Assembly (NCBI RefSeq): GCF_020171725.1
Contig: NZ_JAIVAJ010000001.1
Coordinates: 248,001 to 312,000 of the forward strand
DNA length: 64,000 nt
Source of the DNA: Halobacillus litoralis
Lineage (GTDB): Bacteria > Bacillota > Bacilli > Bacillales > Halobacillaceae
Direction of reading: 5' to 3'
The position numbers and the translations under genes are program-made. The notes beneath the pieces were generated by a model, which was given only the letters and a program-made list of their open reading frames with translations, searched no databases and was not told the origin of the DNA. This document shows positions 9,066-18,332 of this stretch, piece after piece (within the stretch, counting starts at the first letter, position 1; each line of letters begins with the position of its first letter).

Positions 9066-9094
9066 TTGTTTCGTGACTCGATCTATTTTATGAT
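9066..9094 (+). promoter_or_regulatory. Sigma-A-type promoter of the FUSC gene
   Basis: TTGTTT (9066-9071) and TATGAT (9089-9094) are 17 bases apart, placing transcription start about 30 bp before the GTG start codon at 9133. Confidence 0.6.
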
Positions 9095-9132
9095 AGAGAG
9101 CGTCTATCTTTATACGAAAGGAGGAATGAAAA

Positions 9133-11298
9133 GTGACAACATTCAGAATGAAACAACCTTATGTGATCCGTCGGCTGCTCGCCAGCGACCCGGGAAGGAA
9201 ACGACTTCTTCAGTCAGGAAAGGCGACCTTAAGCTTGATTACATCGGTATTCTTAAGTCAGCTGATTCTGAACGCCCTGGACCAGCCCGCTCTCCTCCCG
9301 TCGATCATTTCAGGGATGGCCGGGATGATGGGGATCATGATTGTGATGGATGATACGAAAGAGAAGAAGAAAGTCACGACCGGACTGCTTGGGGTGTCCG
9401 CAGTAGGTGGTGTAACGGCAGGTTCTCTTCTCGCCTCTCAAGCTGTGCTCGTATCGATTCTTATGGTGCTCGTCATCTTCTCAAGCTTTTATTTCTCCCG
9501 GTTCGGAAGCCGGTACTTCTCTCTCGGGATGATCGGGTTTTTCACGGTTTACTTTTCATCGTTTCTCAAACTGTCCCCCGAACAGTTTCCGTGGTTTTAT
9601 GTCACGATTTTCATCGGAATCGGATGTGCGTACTTATATAACTTCATACTATTCCGTGATTCCGCTCAGACGTTGAAAAGAAGTATGAATTCCTTTCACA
9701 AGCAGGCGAACCTGACTTTTCAACTGTTGATTGAAATCATCGAGGATGCTGAATATAAAGCTTCCCGTCACCGGACTCTTTTATATAACGTCAAGAAGCT
9801 GCGGGAATATGCCAACCATGTGTCAACAGACTTGAACGCCAACGACATCCGTGAAATCTGGCCCGGCTTGAGCCCACGTCAGTTAAAGCTCTATGTTTTC
9901 GACACGTCGATGCTTGTGGCCACCTTGTCTGATAACTTGACCAGACTGAAGGACGTGAACGCCTTTGAAATGAAGGAAATTCAGTCGATTCTCGTGAAAC
10001 TGATCACCATTTTGCAGCAGGCTGAAGTCCTGCATTCGAACTATGAAAAAGAAGACTTGGCAAAGGCTGAACAGGTCATCTCTGTCCTGAAAAAACGGAC
10101 GGACGATTATTTCGCTCATCAACGCACGCCGGAAGGATGGCACTATTTAATTCGTCGTATTGAAGCAATGGCGGATCACGTCACGGAAGGCGCCCTTGTG
10201 ATTCAGTCTTCCTTATATAAGGAATCCACTTCAACCCCTGAACCGGAGGAAAAAGAAGAGGAAGAAGAAACAGCTGAAGAACAGGAAGGCATGAAGCCGA
10301 CGACGAAAAAAGCAATCCAGTCGATTATTGCGGGTTCGATTGCGATTGTCGTAGGCTATCTCATCTCCCCTATCCAACCGTACTGGGTCGTCCTGACGAC
10401 TTTCATTGTTCAGCTCGGCACAGAATCCGTTGGAAAAACGTATTTGAAAGGACTTGAGCGATCGATTGGAACAGTCATCGGTGCGGTGATCGGATTCGGG
10501 CTCGCCCAGCTCTTTTCCGGACAGCCGGCGATGGAAGTCATCCTGATCTTTACGTTCATCTTTCTTGCTTTTTACTTATTTACAGTTTCGTATACGATCA
10601 TGAGCTTGTTTATCACCCTGCTGATTGCGTTCATGTATGACTTGATGCTCGGGGGTATCAGCTATCAACTCCTCGGCGCCCGCGTCATCGATACGATTGC
10701 CGGAGCCGCCATTGCGCTTTTGGTTTCCGCTTATATTTTCCCGACCCGTACCATGGACAAAGTCTCAGAAGCTCTCCTCGACTATTTGGACGAGCTAGAT
10801 GAGTATGTGAAAGCCTATTTAAGCAGTTTTCAACAAAAAGAAGAAGTGAAGAATCTGGCCGAGTACGGTTTCACTTTGGATGAGAAACTGCAGACCATCG
10901 AAGCCGCAGCAAAGCCGATCCTGCAAGGGCCGGGTGGTAAGAAATATTCCGGACTTCCCGAGCGCGTAACGATTTTCACAGCGGTGAACTATTACGCCAA
11001 GCACCTCGTCGCTTCATCGTATCAAAAGCATGTGATTGACTCCGGTGAAATACAGGAGCTGATCGAGGACGTACAGCAAACGTTCTCCTACAACATCAAA
11101 GCCTTGAAAGAACAGATTGAACAGGGAACGACGGAGAAGGGCTTACAGGATATGAAAGAACTTCGTATTCGGATCGAGCGCATAGCCGCCCACCCTGTGG
11201 AAGGACAGGCAGATTTAATCCATCATTTATATTATCTATGGAAGATGAACGAATCGTTCCTCCTCCTCCCTGAAAACGAAAAAGAGAGCAGCCAATAA
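9133..11298 (+). CDS. FUSC-family membrane protein, putative aromatic compound exporter
   Basis: The 721-residue protein has two blocks of about five to six membrane spans (residues 30-170 and 395-540), each followed by a long soluble helical part, as in FUSC/YccS/AaeB-type inner membrane proteins. An acidic linker of glutamates (residues 360-385) precedes the second block. Some relatives export hydroxylated aromatic acids; the substrate here is unknown. The start is GTG at 9133 behind AAAGGAGG; an ATG five codons later is the alternative. The gene is monocistronic, and its stop codon lies inside the loop of its own terminator. Confidence 0.85.
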   Translation: MTTFRMKQPYVIRRLLASDPGRKRLLQSGKATLSLITSVFLSQLILNALDQPALLPSIISGMAGMMGIMIVMDDTKEKKKVTTGLLGVSAVGGVTAGSLLASQAVLVSILMVLVIFSSFYFSRFGSRYFSLGMIGFFTVYFSSFLKLSPEQFPWFYVTIFIGIGCAYLYNFILFRDSAQTLKRSMNSFHKQANLTFQLLIEIIEDAEYKASRHRTLLYNVKKLREYANHVSTDLNANDIREIWPGLSPRQLKLYVFDTSMLVATLSDNLTRLKDVNAFEMKEIQSILVKLITILQQAEVLHSNYEKEDLAKAEQVISVLKKRTDDYFAHQRTPEGWHYLIRRIEAMADHVTEGALVIQSSLYKESTSTPEPEEKEEEEETAEEQEGMKPTTKKAIQSIIAGSIAIVVGYLISPIQPYWVVLTTFIVQLGTESVGKTYLKGLERSIGTVIGAVIGFGLAQLFSGQPAMEVILIFTFIFLAFYLFTVSYTIMSLFITLLIAFMYDLMLGGISYQLLGARVIDTIAGAAIALLVSAYIFPTRTMDKVSEALLDYLDELDEYVKAYLSSFQQKEEVKNLAEYGFTLDEKLQTIEAAAKPILQGPGGKKYSGLPERVTIFTAVNYYAKHLVASSYQKHVIDSGEIQELIEDVQQTFSYNIKALKEQIEQGTTEKGLQDMKELRIRIERIAAHPVEGQADLIHHLYYLWKMNESFLLLPENEKESSQ

Positions 11299-11316
11299 CA
11301 GCTGCTCTCTTTTTTA
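11281..11316 (+). terminator. Terminator overlapping the FUSC stop codon
   Basis: AAAGAGAGCAGC and GCTGCTCTCTTT form a 12-bp stem followed by T residues. The loop CAATAACA contains the stop codon TAA of the gene. Confidence 0.85.
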
Positions 11317-11469
11317 GATCCGCGAGAATGTGCTTCGGTTGAATCATTAATCATTAAAGCAAGGGAATTTTGGCGAACGGCGGATATAAGGTTCAATCGT
11401 GGGTATTCGAACAGATATTCGTTGTAGACTCAGATTGTTGGTAGGTTCTGGATTCTCTATTATTGCAAA

Positions 11470-11589
11470 GTGGGGTGGAAAATGGCGAGACTCCTGTGGG
11501 AGCAGAAGGTCAGTTGAGACCCCGGAATGACCGAAGGGAATGAGGAGGCTCAACGCCGCCCACGGAAAGCGAGTTATTTTCCACCCCAC
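11470..11589. repeat. Dispersed ~120-bp repeat, copy 1
   Basis: The element starts GTGGGGTGGAAAATGGCGAG and ends with the near-complement TATTTTCCACCCCAC. Internally it has the characteristic GAGACTCCTGTGGG, GAGACCCCGGAA and GAGGAGGCTC blocks. It resembles a palindromic element scattered through many Bacillaceae genomes. It lies in the 331-bp gap between the FUSC and P450 genes, which holds nothing else except the FUSC terminator. Long ORFs through it are artefacts. Confidence 0.9.
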
Positions 11590-11629
11590 GCCCCACTCTA
11601 TATCATCCAGAACCTATTACTATTAGTTC

Positions 11630-14600
11630 TTACACACCTGCCCAGACATCTTTGGCAAAACGACCTTGTTCCTGAAGCTGATTCAGCCATTCCTCGGCTT
11701 CAGCGGCATTTTTTCCGTGAATGCTTGAGTAAGCTTCTTTCAACGTTTCTTCCACTTCAGGTGCCATACGGCTTCCGTCTCCGCAAATATAGAGATGAGC
11801 CCCTTGGTCGAGGAGTTGAATAAGCGATTCTTTGTCGTTCTTCATTAGATGCTGCACATACGTCTTCTCGTTTTCCTTTATACGGGAGAAGGCTGTATGC
11901 AGATCAACAATGCCATCTTTTTCATACTGCTCCAATTCGTTTTGGTAAATGAAATCGCAGGCGTTGCGGCACCCGAAGTATAAATGTGCTTCTCCCACGG
12001 TTCCTCCTGCTTCTTTCTCTGCCTGACGAGCCTGCAGAAATCCTCTGAAAGGCGCAACTCCTGTGCCCGGTCCGACCATAATGATCGGTGTTTCAGGATT
12101 TTCAGGAGGTTGGAAATTTGTCTCCGGCGTGCGGATGAACATGAGAATCTCCTCTCCCACTCTGCGGTCTGCCAAGTCGTTTGATGCGACACCCCGGTAT
12201 TCTCCGAGTCCGCTCCAAGCCGGTCCTTCAACGACTGCAACCGTAACACTCGCTTTGTCAGGACTCACTCTAGGAGAGCTGGAAATGGAATAATACCTTG
12301 GCTTCAACGCCGGCAATAGCTCTAGAAACTTCTCGAACGGAAGGGCACATGCTTCATATTTTTCCAGTAAATCAAGCATACTCAACCGTGTGCTTAATAC
12401 CTTTTCCTGATAGACGCCTTCCTCAAGCAAGCCTTCGAGCTCGATCTTATGAGGCGGGCACTCGGTGTAGGCAGCAAGCTCCCGGATTTGGGCGCGGGTC
12501 GCAGCGTTCTGGACTTCCACACTGTACGTCAGAAGGTCACGCAGGCTGACAGGTCGATCCATCGGAAGGTGAGGTGTACTTTTTCCACTGGCAGTCAAGA
12601 CGACTTGATCATTCTCGTTTAGATCAAAGCGGCGAAGGATGCGCTCTACGTTTTGACGGCTGTTGGCAGGCAGTACCCCAAGGTGATCGCCTTCCTGATA
12701 GGTGATTCCTTCCGGCAGTTCGACTTCTACGTGTCTCGTGCTTCGCTCACTGTCCGCAGTTTGCAATTCTTTATTCGCTGCAATGGTTGCGTGGACGGCT
12801 TCGTACGTTCTGGCTAGTGGAGATCCACTGTTCCCCTGGACGTACTCCAAGCTTAATGTACTCTTCTCCTGTTGGACGTTTTCTTCCACTTGTAGGCCGA
12901 AGTGTTCAATGGCATCCGACCACATCGTCTTTTTCCATCGATCGAACTGCTCTTCAAAGTCTGCACTCACGTCCCCTTCGCCTCGAGATGCGAATCGGGT
13001 TGCACCTTTTCGGGACAATTGCTCGTCTATCCATCTTGGAACGTTTTGGTACGTACTTGCCCAGTTGTGGTCTCCGCATCCGAATACAGCATAGTGCACC
13101 CCTTCTAAATCCTGCGCCGCCGCTTCTTCCAGCCATTGGACGAACTGACCGGCATTGCTCGGCGGCTTTCCGTTGTAGGACGACGTCACGATGAGAACCG
13201 CTCCCTCTTTCGGAACGTTTCCGACAGAGTCGTTCAGGGCTCTGACCTGTGTCTGGATCCCGTGCATGGATGCCGTATCAGCAAGCTCTCGTGCAACGCC
13301 TTCTGCCGTTCCCATATCCGAACCGTAAAGGACGTGAAGGGGGCGATCGTTCAACCCTTCGATATTGGCTTTCTGTACGTCCTCTTTCGTGCTTTCTTCT
13401 TGATCCGCTTCCTTCACAGTTGTGAACTGGAAGCTCTGTCGCGGTTTAACTTGAATCTTGAAGTCATCCGGTTTGAAGGTCAATGTCTGCTTGATGTCGA
13501 GCTCATATTGATTGTGGTCGACAAACTCGAAATGCTTCAGCAGCATCCCGAGGACGAGTGTCGCTTCATGAAGCGCGAACTGCATCCCGATGCAGGCTCT
13601 CTGCCCATTGCCGAAAGGTTTATAAGCGTGATGAGGGACTTGATCTGTGTCTTCGAACCGTTCTGGACGAAAGGCTTCCGCATCTTCACCCCATGCGTCT
13701 TTGTCACGATGAAGCTGTGGAATCAAGACCGTCACTTTTTCCCCTTTATGGATGGCATACTTGCCTCCGATGATCGTATCCTCTTTCGGGTAAAGGCTGA
13801 AAGCAGGAGCAGTCGGCCATAGGCGGAGTGCTTCATTCAAAATCATCCGGACATATTTTAAGTTCAGCACGTCTTTATAGGACGGAATCGATCCATCAAA
13901 CACCTGATCCACTTCCTCGTAAGCCTTCTCAAGCTTCTCCGGATGGTTCATAAGGAAGTATAAGGCAAAGGACAACAATCCACTTGTCGTCTCATGTCCT
14001 GCGATGAGGAATGTAATGATCTGATAGCGGATGTTCTCATCATCCAATTTTTCTCCGGTTTCTGGATCCTTTACATTTAACATGCGGGCAAGCAGATCAT
14101 TGTCAATCGGGTTGTCTTCCGTTTTCCGTTCGGCAATGATCCGGTCGACAAGGCTGAACATCGACTGGATGTCATGATTGAACTGGCGTTTTGTGCGGAC
14201 CATCAGTTTATCCTGCACATCAAGACGCTGCAACTGATGCATCGACTCATCAAGCGCTCGTACCATACTTGTAATGAACGGATGCGGAACATCGCGGTAG
14301 TAGCTGTTGAAACGGTAGTTGAAGCCGCATAAGCCGATCGTATCGAGCGTCAGGCGCGTCATATCCTCCGGCACATCGACTTCTTCCTTCGGGTTGAGAC
14401 GTTCCCATTTTTGAACGAGCTGAGTGGCAATGTCCACCATCATGTCGTGGTAGTCCTTCATTGCACGCTGACTGAAGGTCGGCATCAAGATGTTGTGTGC
14501 CTTCTGCCAATTCTTCTCCTGGGTGTTACTTGTAAAAAGACCGTCGCCTCCGAAGGCACGCACTTTCTCGAGGGCTCCTTCGATGCTTTTATCGAAACGG

Positions 14601-14800
14601 GATTCATCGCATACTTCCTGTACCAATTCGTGACCTGAAACCATTACCGCTGTGCTGCTCGGGGTTTGGATTCTGTAAATGTCACCATACTCTTCCGCTA
14701 AGTCCATAAATGATAGAACCGGCTTATCTTTATTGAGAAGTGGCACGTTTCCTAGAGGACCGTACGTCTTCGGTTGTGGTATCGTCTTTGTTTCACTCAT
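11630..14800 (-). CDS. Self-sufficient cytochrome P450/NADPH-P450 reductase (CYP102 type)
   Basis: The 1056-residue fusion has a P450 domain (1-460) followed by an FMN flavodoxin domain (from about 487, [14 protein letters not shown]) and an FAD/NADPH reductase domain (PRYYSISSS for [16 protein letters not shown] and [10 protein letters not shown] for NADPH). P450 landmarks are the I-helix AGHETT (267-272), the ExxR motif EALR and heme ligand Cys403 in [10 protein letters not shown]. The architecture equals that of P450 BM3 and the Bacillus CypD/CypB enzymes, which hydroxylate medium- to long-chain fatty acids. It lies 24 bp behind a marR gene; the paired operator-like dyads upstream suggest induction by a ligand of that regulator. 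Confidence 0.96.
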   Translation of the reverse strand: MSETKTIPQPKTYGPLGNVPLLNKDKPVLSFMDLAEEYGDIYRIQTPSSTAVMVSGHELVQEVCDESRFDKSIEGALEKVRAFGGDGLFTSNTQEKNWQKAHNILMPTFSQRAMKDYHDMMVDIATQLVQKWERLNPKEEVDVPEDMTRLTLDTIGLCGFNYRFNSYYRDVPHPFITSMVRALDESMHQLQRLDVQDKLMVRTKRQFNHDIQSMFSLVDRIIAERKTEDNPIDNDLLARMLNVKDPETGEKLDDENIRYQIITFLIAGHETTSGLLSFALYFLMNHPEKLEKAYEEVDQVFDGSIPSYKDVLNLKYVRMILNEALRLWPTAPAFSLYPKEDTIIGGKYAIHKGEKVTVLIPQLHRDKDAWGEDAEAFRPERFEDTDQVPHHAYKPFGNGQRACIGMQFALHEATLVLGMLLKHFEFVDHNQYELDIKQTLTFKPDDFKIQVKPRQSFQFTTVKEADQEESTKEDVQKANIEGLNDRPLHVLYGSDMGTAEGVARELADTASMHGIQTQVRALNDSVGNVPKEGAVLIVTSSYNGKPPSNAGQFVQWLEEAAAQDLEGVHYAVFGCGDHNWASTYQNVPRWIDEQLSRKGATRFASRGEGDVSADFEEQFDRWKKTMWSDAIEHFGLQVEENVQQEKSTLSLEYVQGNSGSPLARTYEAVHATIAANKELQTADSERSTRHVEVELPEGITYQEGDHLGVLPANSRQNVERILRRFDLNENDQVVLTASGKSTPHLPMDRPVSLRDLLTYSVEVQNAATRAQIRELAAYTECPPHKIELEGLLEEGVYQEKVLSTRLSMLDLLEKYEACALPFEKFLELLPALKPRYYSISSSPRVSPDKASVTVAVVEGPAWSGLGEYRGVASNDLADRRVGEEILMFIRTPETNFQPPENPETPIIMVGPGTGVAPFRGFLQARQAEKEAGGTVGEAHLYFGCRNACDFIYQNELEQYEKDGIVDLHTAFSRIKENEKTYVQHLMKNDKESLIQLLDQGAHLYICGDGSRMAPEVEETLKEAYSSIHGKNAAEAEEWLNQLQEQGRFAKDVWAGV

Positions 14801-14824
14801 GATTCGGTCATCCCTTTCTCTTCT

Positions 14825-15265
14825 CTAGTCTTTCTTAATCAACTGAACGATTTTGTCGAGCTGCTGGGAGAATTCCATCACTTCCTCTTGTGAGAAATGA
14901 CCTTCAAGCAGCTGATCGAGGTTTTGATAGACGACTTCTTCCGCTGTCTCCATCAATTCGGTTCCTTTGCCCGTAAGCGAGATCGACTTCTTTCTCATGT
15001 CTTCTCCCGCATTAATCGTAATCAGACCATCTTCCTGAAGTTTCTTAATCCGGTTTGAAATGGCCGTTTTGAAGACTCCTTGCGTGGTCGCAATTTTGTT
15101 TTGGGAAATGTTTGGGTTTTCCCTGATGATGCGAAGGGTCTCGAGCTGCTGCTGGGAGTAGCGGTTCAACGCTTCATGCTCCGCCAATACTTTTACAACA
15201 TAGTCGTTGATGACCCACATCGCCTCTCTGAATTTAGAAAACGATTGCCGTAGCTGTTCTGACAT
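14825..15265 (-). CDS. MarR-family regulator of the P450 operon
   Basis: The 146-residue protein has a winged helix of MarR type (helix NISQNKIATTQGVFKTAISNRIKKL, wing with EDMRKKSISLT) between N- and C-terminal dimerisation helices. MarR proteins usually repress their own operon and release DNA on binding phenolic or lipophilic ligands. It is the first gene before the CYP102 gene. In Bacillus subtilis the comparable P450 is controlled by a TetR-type repressor, so use of MarR here is notable. Its ribosome site AGGAGGTG is embedded in the downstream arm of a perfect inverted repeat. Confidence 0.92.
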   Translation of the reverse strand: MSEQLRQSFSKFREAMWVINDYVVKVLAEHEALNRYSQQQLETLRIIRENPNISQNKIATTQGVFKTAISNRIKKLQEDGLITINAGEDMRKKSISLTGKGTELMETAEEVVYQNLDQLLEGHFSQEEVMEFSQQLDKIVQLIKKD

Positions 15266-15327
15266 TAGTACACCTCCTGTACTATTCTCTTACCTTAAAT
15301 AGTACAGGAGGTGTACCTTTTTAACAA
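15265..15327 (-). promoter_or_regulatory. marR-P450 promoter with duplicated palindromic operator
   Basis: The minus strand shows TTGTTA (15322-15327) and TACTAT (15299-15304) 17 bases apart. The dyad GTACACCTCCTGTAC occupies the spacer. An inverted second copy lies just before the marR ATG, where its AGGAGGTG is also the ribosome site. The two 19-base arms (15268-15286 and 15298-15316) are exact reverse complements, so the transcript could also form a hairpin. Confidence 0.75.
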
Positions 15328-15431
15328 TAGGCAAATCGGCGGATTGGGATGATTATCTTCGGTTGGGTGGTTTACCCAGTTCAAATAATGGTTATATAAC
15401 TTTTGAAATCAATTCGAAGGAGGTTACTTAC

Positions 15432-15554
15432 ATGGCTGACCAAAACCAGGGTAAAAGCGGTGAAGAACGCTCTGAGGAAACGAATAAGGAATACGGCAGA
15501 CAAGGAAAGTATGCCAAGGGGAACAAGAAGAACAGCGATCAGGATGATGAATAA
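15432..15554 (+). CDS. Small, highly hydrophilic protein of unknown function
   Basis: A 40-residue frame begins at an ATG with AAGGAGG 9 bases upstream and ends right before a strong terminator, so expression is likely. The product consists almost wholly of charged and polar residues (start MADQNQGKSGEERSEE, later GRQGKYAKGNKKN) with no membrane segment or cysteine. It is divergent from marR. I do not recognise it; a stress- or spore-associated small protein is possible but unproven. Confidence 0.65.
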   Translation: MADQNQGKSGEERSEETNKEYGRQGKYAKGNKKNSDQDDE

Positions 15555-15557
15555 CGA

Positions 15558-15587
15558 AAACAAGCACCCGCTACCGGGTGCTTGTTT
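15558..15587. terminator. Bidirectional terminator between the 40-residue gene and the P-loop kinase gene
   Basis: AAACAAGCACCCG and CGGGTGCTTGTTT form a perfect 13-bp stem with loop CTAC. T-rich sequence follows on both strands. Confidence 0.85.
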
Positions 15588-15628
15588 CCATTTATAGATT
15601 TCCTATATTGATAGTAGCTCACACAGGA

Positions 15629-16210
15629 TTATGTTGAGGACAGACTTACCTGTTCAAAATCGAACTTTTTCCTAATAACGTCTACTACTTCCTTTGGACT
15701 CAAGTGGCTATTATTGATTTTCACATAATTCGCTGCGTCGATTTCTCCGTCTTCCGAGTTCAAGCGCAAATCATCCATAGACTGGATGAGTCTTTTCTCG
15801 GAATCTTCCACATTCCTTTTCGTCGGCTTATGTTCCAGTCTGTTCGGTGTACGGTTCCGTTCAAGCCTTGCGTCCAGATCAGCCTCAAGCTCGACGTAGT
15901 ACACTTCAGCACCTTCAGATTCAAAGATGGAACGAATTTTCTCTACCATGTCCCAGTCCTCCTGCTTATTGAAGACCCAGACGAAGGTAAAGATCATCCC
16001 TTCCTGAGCAGTTTTGGAGTACGCACGGAACACCTCTTCCCGCATCTTATCTGAAATCTTCCACATGTCCTCACTGAACCCGAAGAAAGGCTCAAGCATC
16101 TCGATCGTCATATGGTTGTGGAACAGCTTCAGCCCCGTTTCCTTCTCAAGCTCCTGTCCGACCGTCATTTTCCCCACGGCCTGCGGACCGAATAGTAATA
16201 CCAGTTTCAT
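15629..16210 (-). CDS. P-loop kinase-like protein (shikimate/nucleoside kinase fold)
   Basis: The 193-residue protein has an N-terminal Walker A motif GPQAVGKMT (8-16) after a hydrophobic strand, a LFHNHMTIE segment and later RNRTPNRLEHKPT, a lid-like arginine cluster. This is the layout of small AAA-type or shikimate-kinase-like phosphotransferases of unknown substrate. It is the last gene of a run of Nudix and HAD enzymes on the minus strand. Confidence 0.75.
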   Translation of the reverse strand: MKLVLLFGPQAVGKMTVGQELEKETGLKLFHNHMTIEMLEPFFGFSEDMWKISDKMREEVFRAYSKTAQEGMIFTFVWVFNKQEDWDMVEKIRSIFESEGAEVYYVELEADLDARLERNRTPNRLEHKPTKRNVEDSEKRLIQSMDDLRLNSEDGEIDAANYVKINNSHLSPKEVVDVIRKKFDFEQVSLSST

Positions 16211-16246
16211 AATCTTCTCATCCTCACAATCTCACCTATGTTGTCA

Positions 16247-16285
16247 GGACCAATACTCCGATTGATGATAAAGCAGTACTGGTCC
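16247..16285 (-). other. Hairpin between the Nudix and kinase genes
   Basis: AGTACTGGTCC and GGACCAATACT can pair over 11 bp with one G-T pair and a 17-base loop. No T run follows on the minus strand, so it is more likely a processing or stability element than a terminator. Confidence 0.35.
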
Positions 16286-16295
16286 CTGGTCTTTG

Positions 16296-16790
16296 TCATT
16301 TTCTCAATGCTTTCAATACAGCCGTTTCACGCTCCAACCAACTAATCTCTAGATTTTGAGCCTGTTCATTCATCTCGATTGCTTCCTCGATAGTAAGCCA
16401 AACCGGTTTGAAAGAGAGGTCTGTTTCGTATCGGTCCAGCTGCTGACATGTCCGGACGTCCGTATGGATATTGCACCAGTAGTAGTGAGAGGTCATTTGA
16501 AAGGATTGATTTTGATTAAATTCGTCTTCTTTCACCTCTACTACCACTCCTGCCTTTTGAAGCACTTCGCTCCTTATGTAACCCGTCTCTTCAATTATTT
16601 CTCTCAATAGGGTATCTGTGTGAGACTCCGATGCTTCTACCCCTCCGCCCGGAAACTTGACATCTCCGTCCTTAGTCTGGATAAGCAGAACCTTTTCCCC
16701 CTTGATGGAGACAGCCCTTACCGCTTCCCTTAACACAGTGTACGTGCAGCTGGGCAACGCCTCCTGCTTGAGCTCAATGTCAAATTTCAT
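16296..16790 (-). CDS. Nudix hydrolase
   Basis: The 164-residue protein contains the Nudix box GGGVEASES followed by REIIEETGY, which binds Mg and cleaves nucleoside-diphosphate-linked compounds. The substrate is unknown. It lies 2 bp behind a second, only distantly related Nudix gene and probably shares its mRNA. Confidence 0.88.
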   Translation of the reverse strand: MKFDIELKQEALPSCTYTVLREAVRAVSIKGEKVLLIQTKDGDVKFPGGGVEASESHTDTLLREIIEETGYIRSEVLQKAGVVVEVKEDEFNQNQSFQMTSHYYWCNIHTDVRTCQQLDRYETDLSFKPVWLTIEEAIEMNEQAQNLEISWLERETAVLKALRK

Positions 16791-16792
16791 GG

Positions 16793-17215
16793 CTAAAACT
16801 CCCTCAAGAAAGGTTGTGATTCTTCACTCAAACACAGCTCAATCCTTTCCTTGAAATTGCCAAGGGTCACCATTTCCATGGCCTCACGTAAAGGGAAAAA
16901 ACCGACTTCAAGACTTTCTGCTGTCGTCGTCATTTCTCCCCCGACTGCCTTAGCCAGAAAGAGCGTATTGCATATGGAAGCCTCCACATTCTGAAATACC
17001 CCGCAAAATTGAACAATTTCAATTTCGACGCCGGACTCTTCCTTCGTCTCTCTGATTGCGGCATCCGTCAGCGACTCCCCTTCCTCCACTTGACCACCCG
17101 GCATCTCCCAGCCACGTCTAGGTCCTTTGATCAACAGAAGTTCCTGTCGGTCATTCAGAACAATGGCTGCAGCGGAGAGTCTATGCTTCGGTGGTGTATA
17201 AACCTCTGACATCAT
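16793..17215 (-). CDS. Nudix hydrolase
   Basis: The 140-residue protein has a canonical Nudix box (GGQVEEGES then RETKEESGVE) and the preceding GPRRGWEMP, typical of small Nudix housecleaning enzymes. It starts with two adjacent ATG codons; the first overlaps the HAD gene stop by 4 bp (ATGA), so the two are translationally coupled. Confidence 0.9.
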   Translation of the reverse strand: MMSEVYTPPKHRLSAAAIVLNDRQELLLIKGPRRGWEMPGGQVEEGESLTDAAIRETKEESGVEIEIVQFCGVFQNVEASICNTLFLAKAVGGEMTTTAESLEVGFFPLREAMEMVTLGNFKERIELCLSEESQPFLREF

Positions 17216-17895
17216 TCCCCCTCCTTATGGGCGAGAACCTTCTCACGTTCCGTTGTAATCGATAATAGTTCGGATAATGCGCTTATGACGTAATCCGCTT
17301 GTGCGAGTTCTTCTTCCTTGGCAAAATCAAACCGGCAGCCTACAGCTGTCAGTTCGTTCCGCTTCGCTGCTTTGATATCGGAAAGACGGTCCCCCACAAC
17401 GAAGCCTTCTTGAATCTCATATTTCTCTACAATTCCTTTTACCAAATCTGCTTTGTCCAAGGAGTCGATCTGCTCAATACTGAACGTTTCCGTGACCCAT
17501 TCGTCCAACCTGTAAAAATTGACGATGGCTTGTAAATACTTCGTCAGTCCGTTACTTGCTATGTAAATGGAATACCCTTGCTCCTTCAAGCTTCGGAGCG
17601 CCTTCTTGACTTCAGGATATAACGAACCCCTGCCTTCTGAAATGTTGGCTGTTAGACGGTCGAGAAAATAACGATCGACTTCCTCCCTAGTCTTCTCATC
17701 ATGATTCGGTAATAACGTGGCCCACACCTCCGGAAGGGGTACCCCCATAATGTCACGGTATTCCTCTATCGGCGTGCCCTTGTTCCACTCCCCTTTGAGA
17801 CGGAGATCTTGAAACGCATCTTCAAGAGCGAGTTCTAATATTTTTTCCGTTTGAAATAATGTTCCATCCATATCGAATATGACAGCTTTGTTCAT
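17212..17895 (-). CDS. HAD-superfamily phosphatase
   Basis: The 227-residue protein has HAD motif I FDMDGTLF with the nucleophile aspartate near the N-terminus, motif II in YIASNG, and motif III/IV in VVGDRLSDIKAAKRN. The helical cap places it in the phosphoglycolate-phosphatase/beta-phosphoglucomutase group; the substrate is undetermined. It heads the HAD-Nudix-Nudix run. Confidence 0.88.
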   Translation of the reverse strand: MNKAVIFDMDGTLFQTEKILELALEDAFQDLRLKGEWNKGTPIEEYRDIMGVPLPEVWATLLPNHDEKTREEVDRYFLDRLTANISEGRGSLYPEVKKALRSLKEQGYSIYIASNGLTKYLQAIVNFYRLDEWVTETFSIEQIDSLDKADLVKGIVEKYEIQEGFVVGDRLSDIKAAKRNELTAVGCRFDFAKEEELAQADYVISALSELLSITTEREKVLAHKEGE

Positions 17896-17909
17896 GGGTC
17901 CACCTCTCC

Positions 17910-18320
17910 TTATGAAATTGATTGCTTCTGATTCACCTTTTTAGGTCGCAGCCACTCATCAATAGCCCAGAAGGCGATGGCTGCGAGGGTTGCAAAAATC
18001 AGCGTACCATTGACGACTTCCCCCCATACGTGATGATCCATCGGAGCGATGAAGCCGAACAAAAATCCCGCAGCAATGTGAATCAAAAATGCTGCTGTTC
18101 TTCTGTATCGCTTGAAGAACTTTCCGCTGACAAGGTCAGATAGAAGTGTCATTGGAACGCCGTACAGAATGACAATCGGGGAAAGCCACAGTGCAAATGT
18201 AAAGGACATCGCGAGTACTTCAAGCGGCATGCTCCATTCCCCGAAGAACATCGCAAAGATGATTAACAGTGATAGGGGTGTGGCGATAATCGTCGTCAGG
18301 ATCTTTCGTTTCAACATCAT
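17910..18320 (-). CDS. Small four-span membrane protein, unknown
   Basis: The 136-residue product has four hydrophobic helices and short charged loops, ending in a basic tail (LRPKKVNQK). The double ATG is preceded by AGGAGGTG. It lies 12 bp behind the 61-residue membrane protein gene and 14 bp before the HAD gene, so it may belong to one long operon. No family is recognised. Confidence 0.75.
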   Translation of the reverse strand: MMLKRKILTTIIATPLSLLIIFAMFFGEWSMPLEVLAMSFTFALWLSPIVILYGVPMTLLSDLVSGKFFKRYRRTAAFLIHIAAGFLFGFIAPMDHHVWGEVVNGTLIFATLAAIAFWAIDEWLRPKKVNQKQSIS

Positions 18321-18332
18321 TTCACCTCCTGG

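Noticed and set aside
11347-11589. An 80-codon ORF on the minus strand in the intergenic gap
   Set aside because: It runs through the dispersed repeat; a similar ORF with near-identical start and end arises from copy 2 at 23150-23335, so both are repeat artefacts without ribosome sites.
13136-13822. 228-codon plus-strand ORF opposite the P450 gene
   Set aside because: The minus-strand frame encodes an unmistakable P450-reductase; this is a shadow frame.
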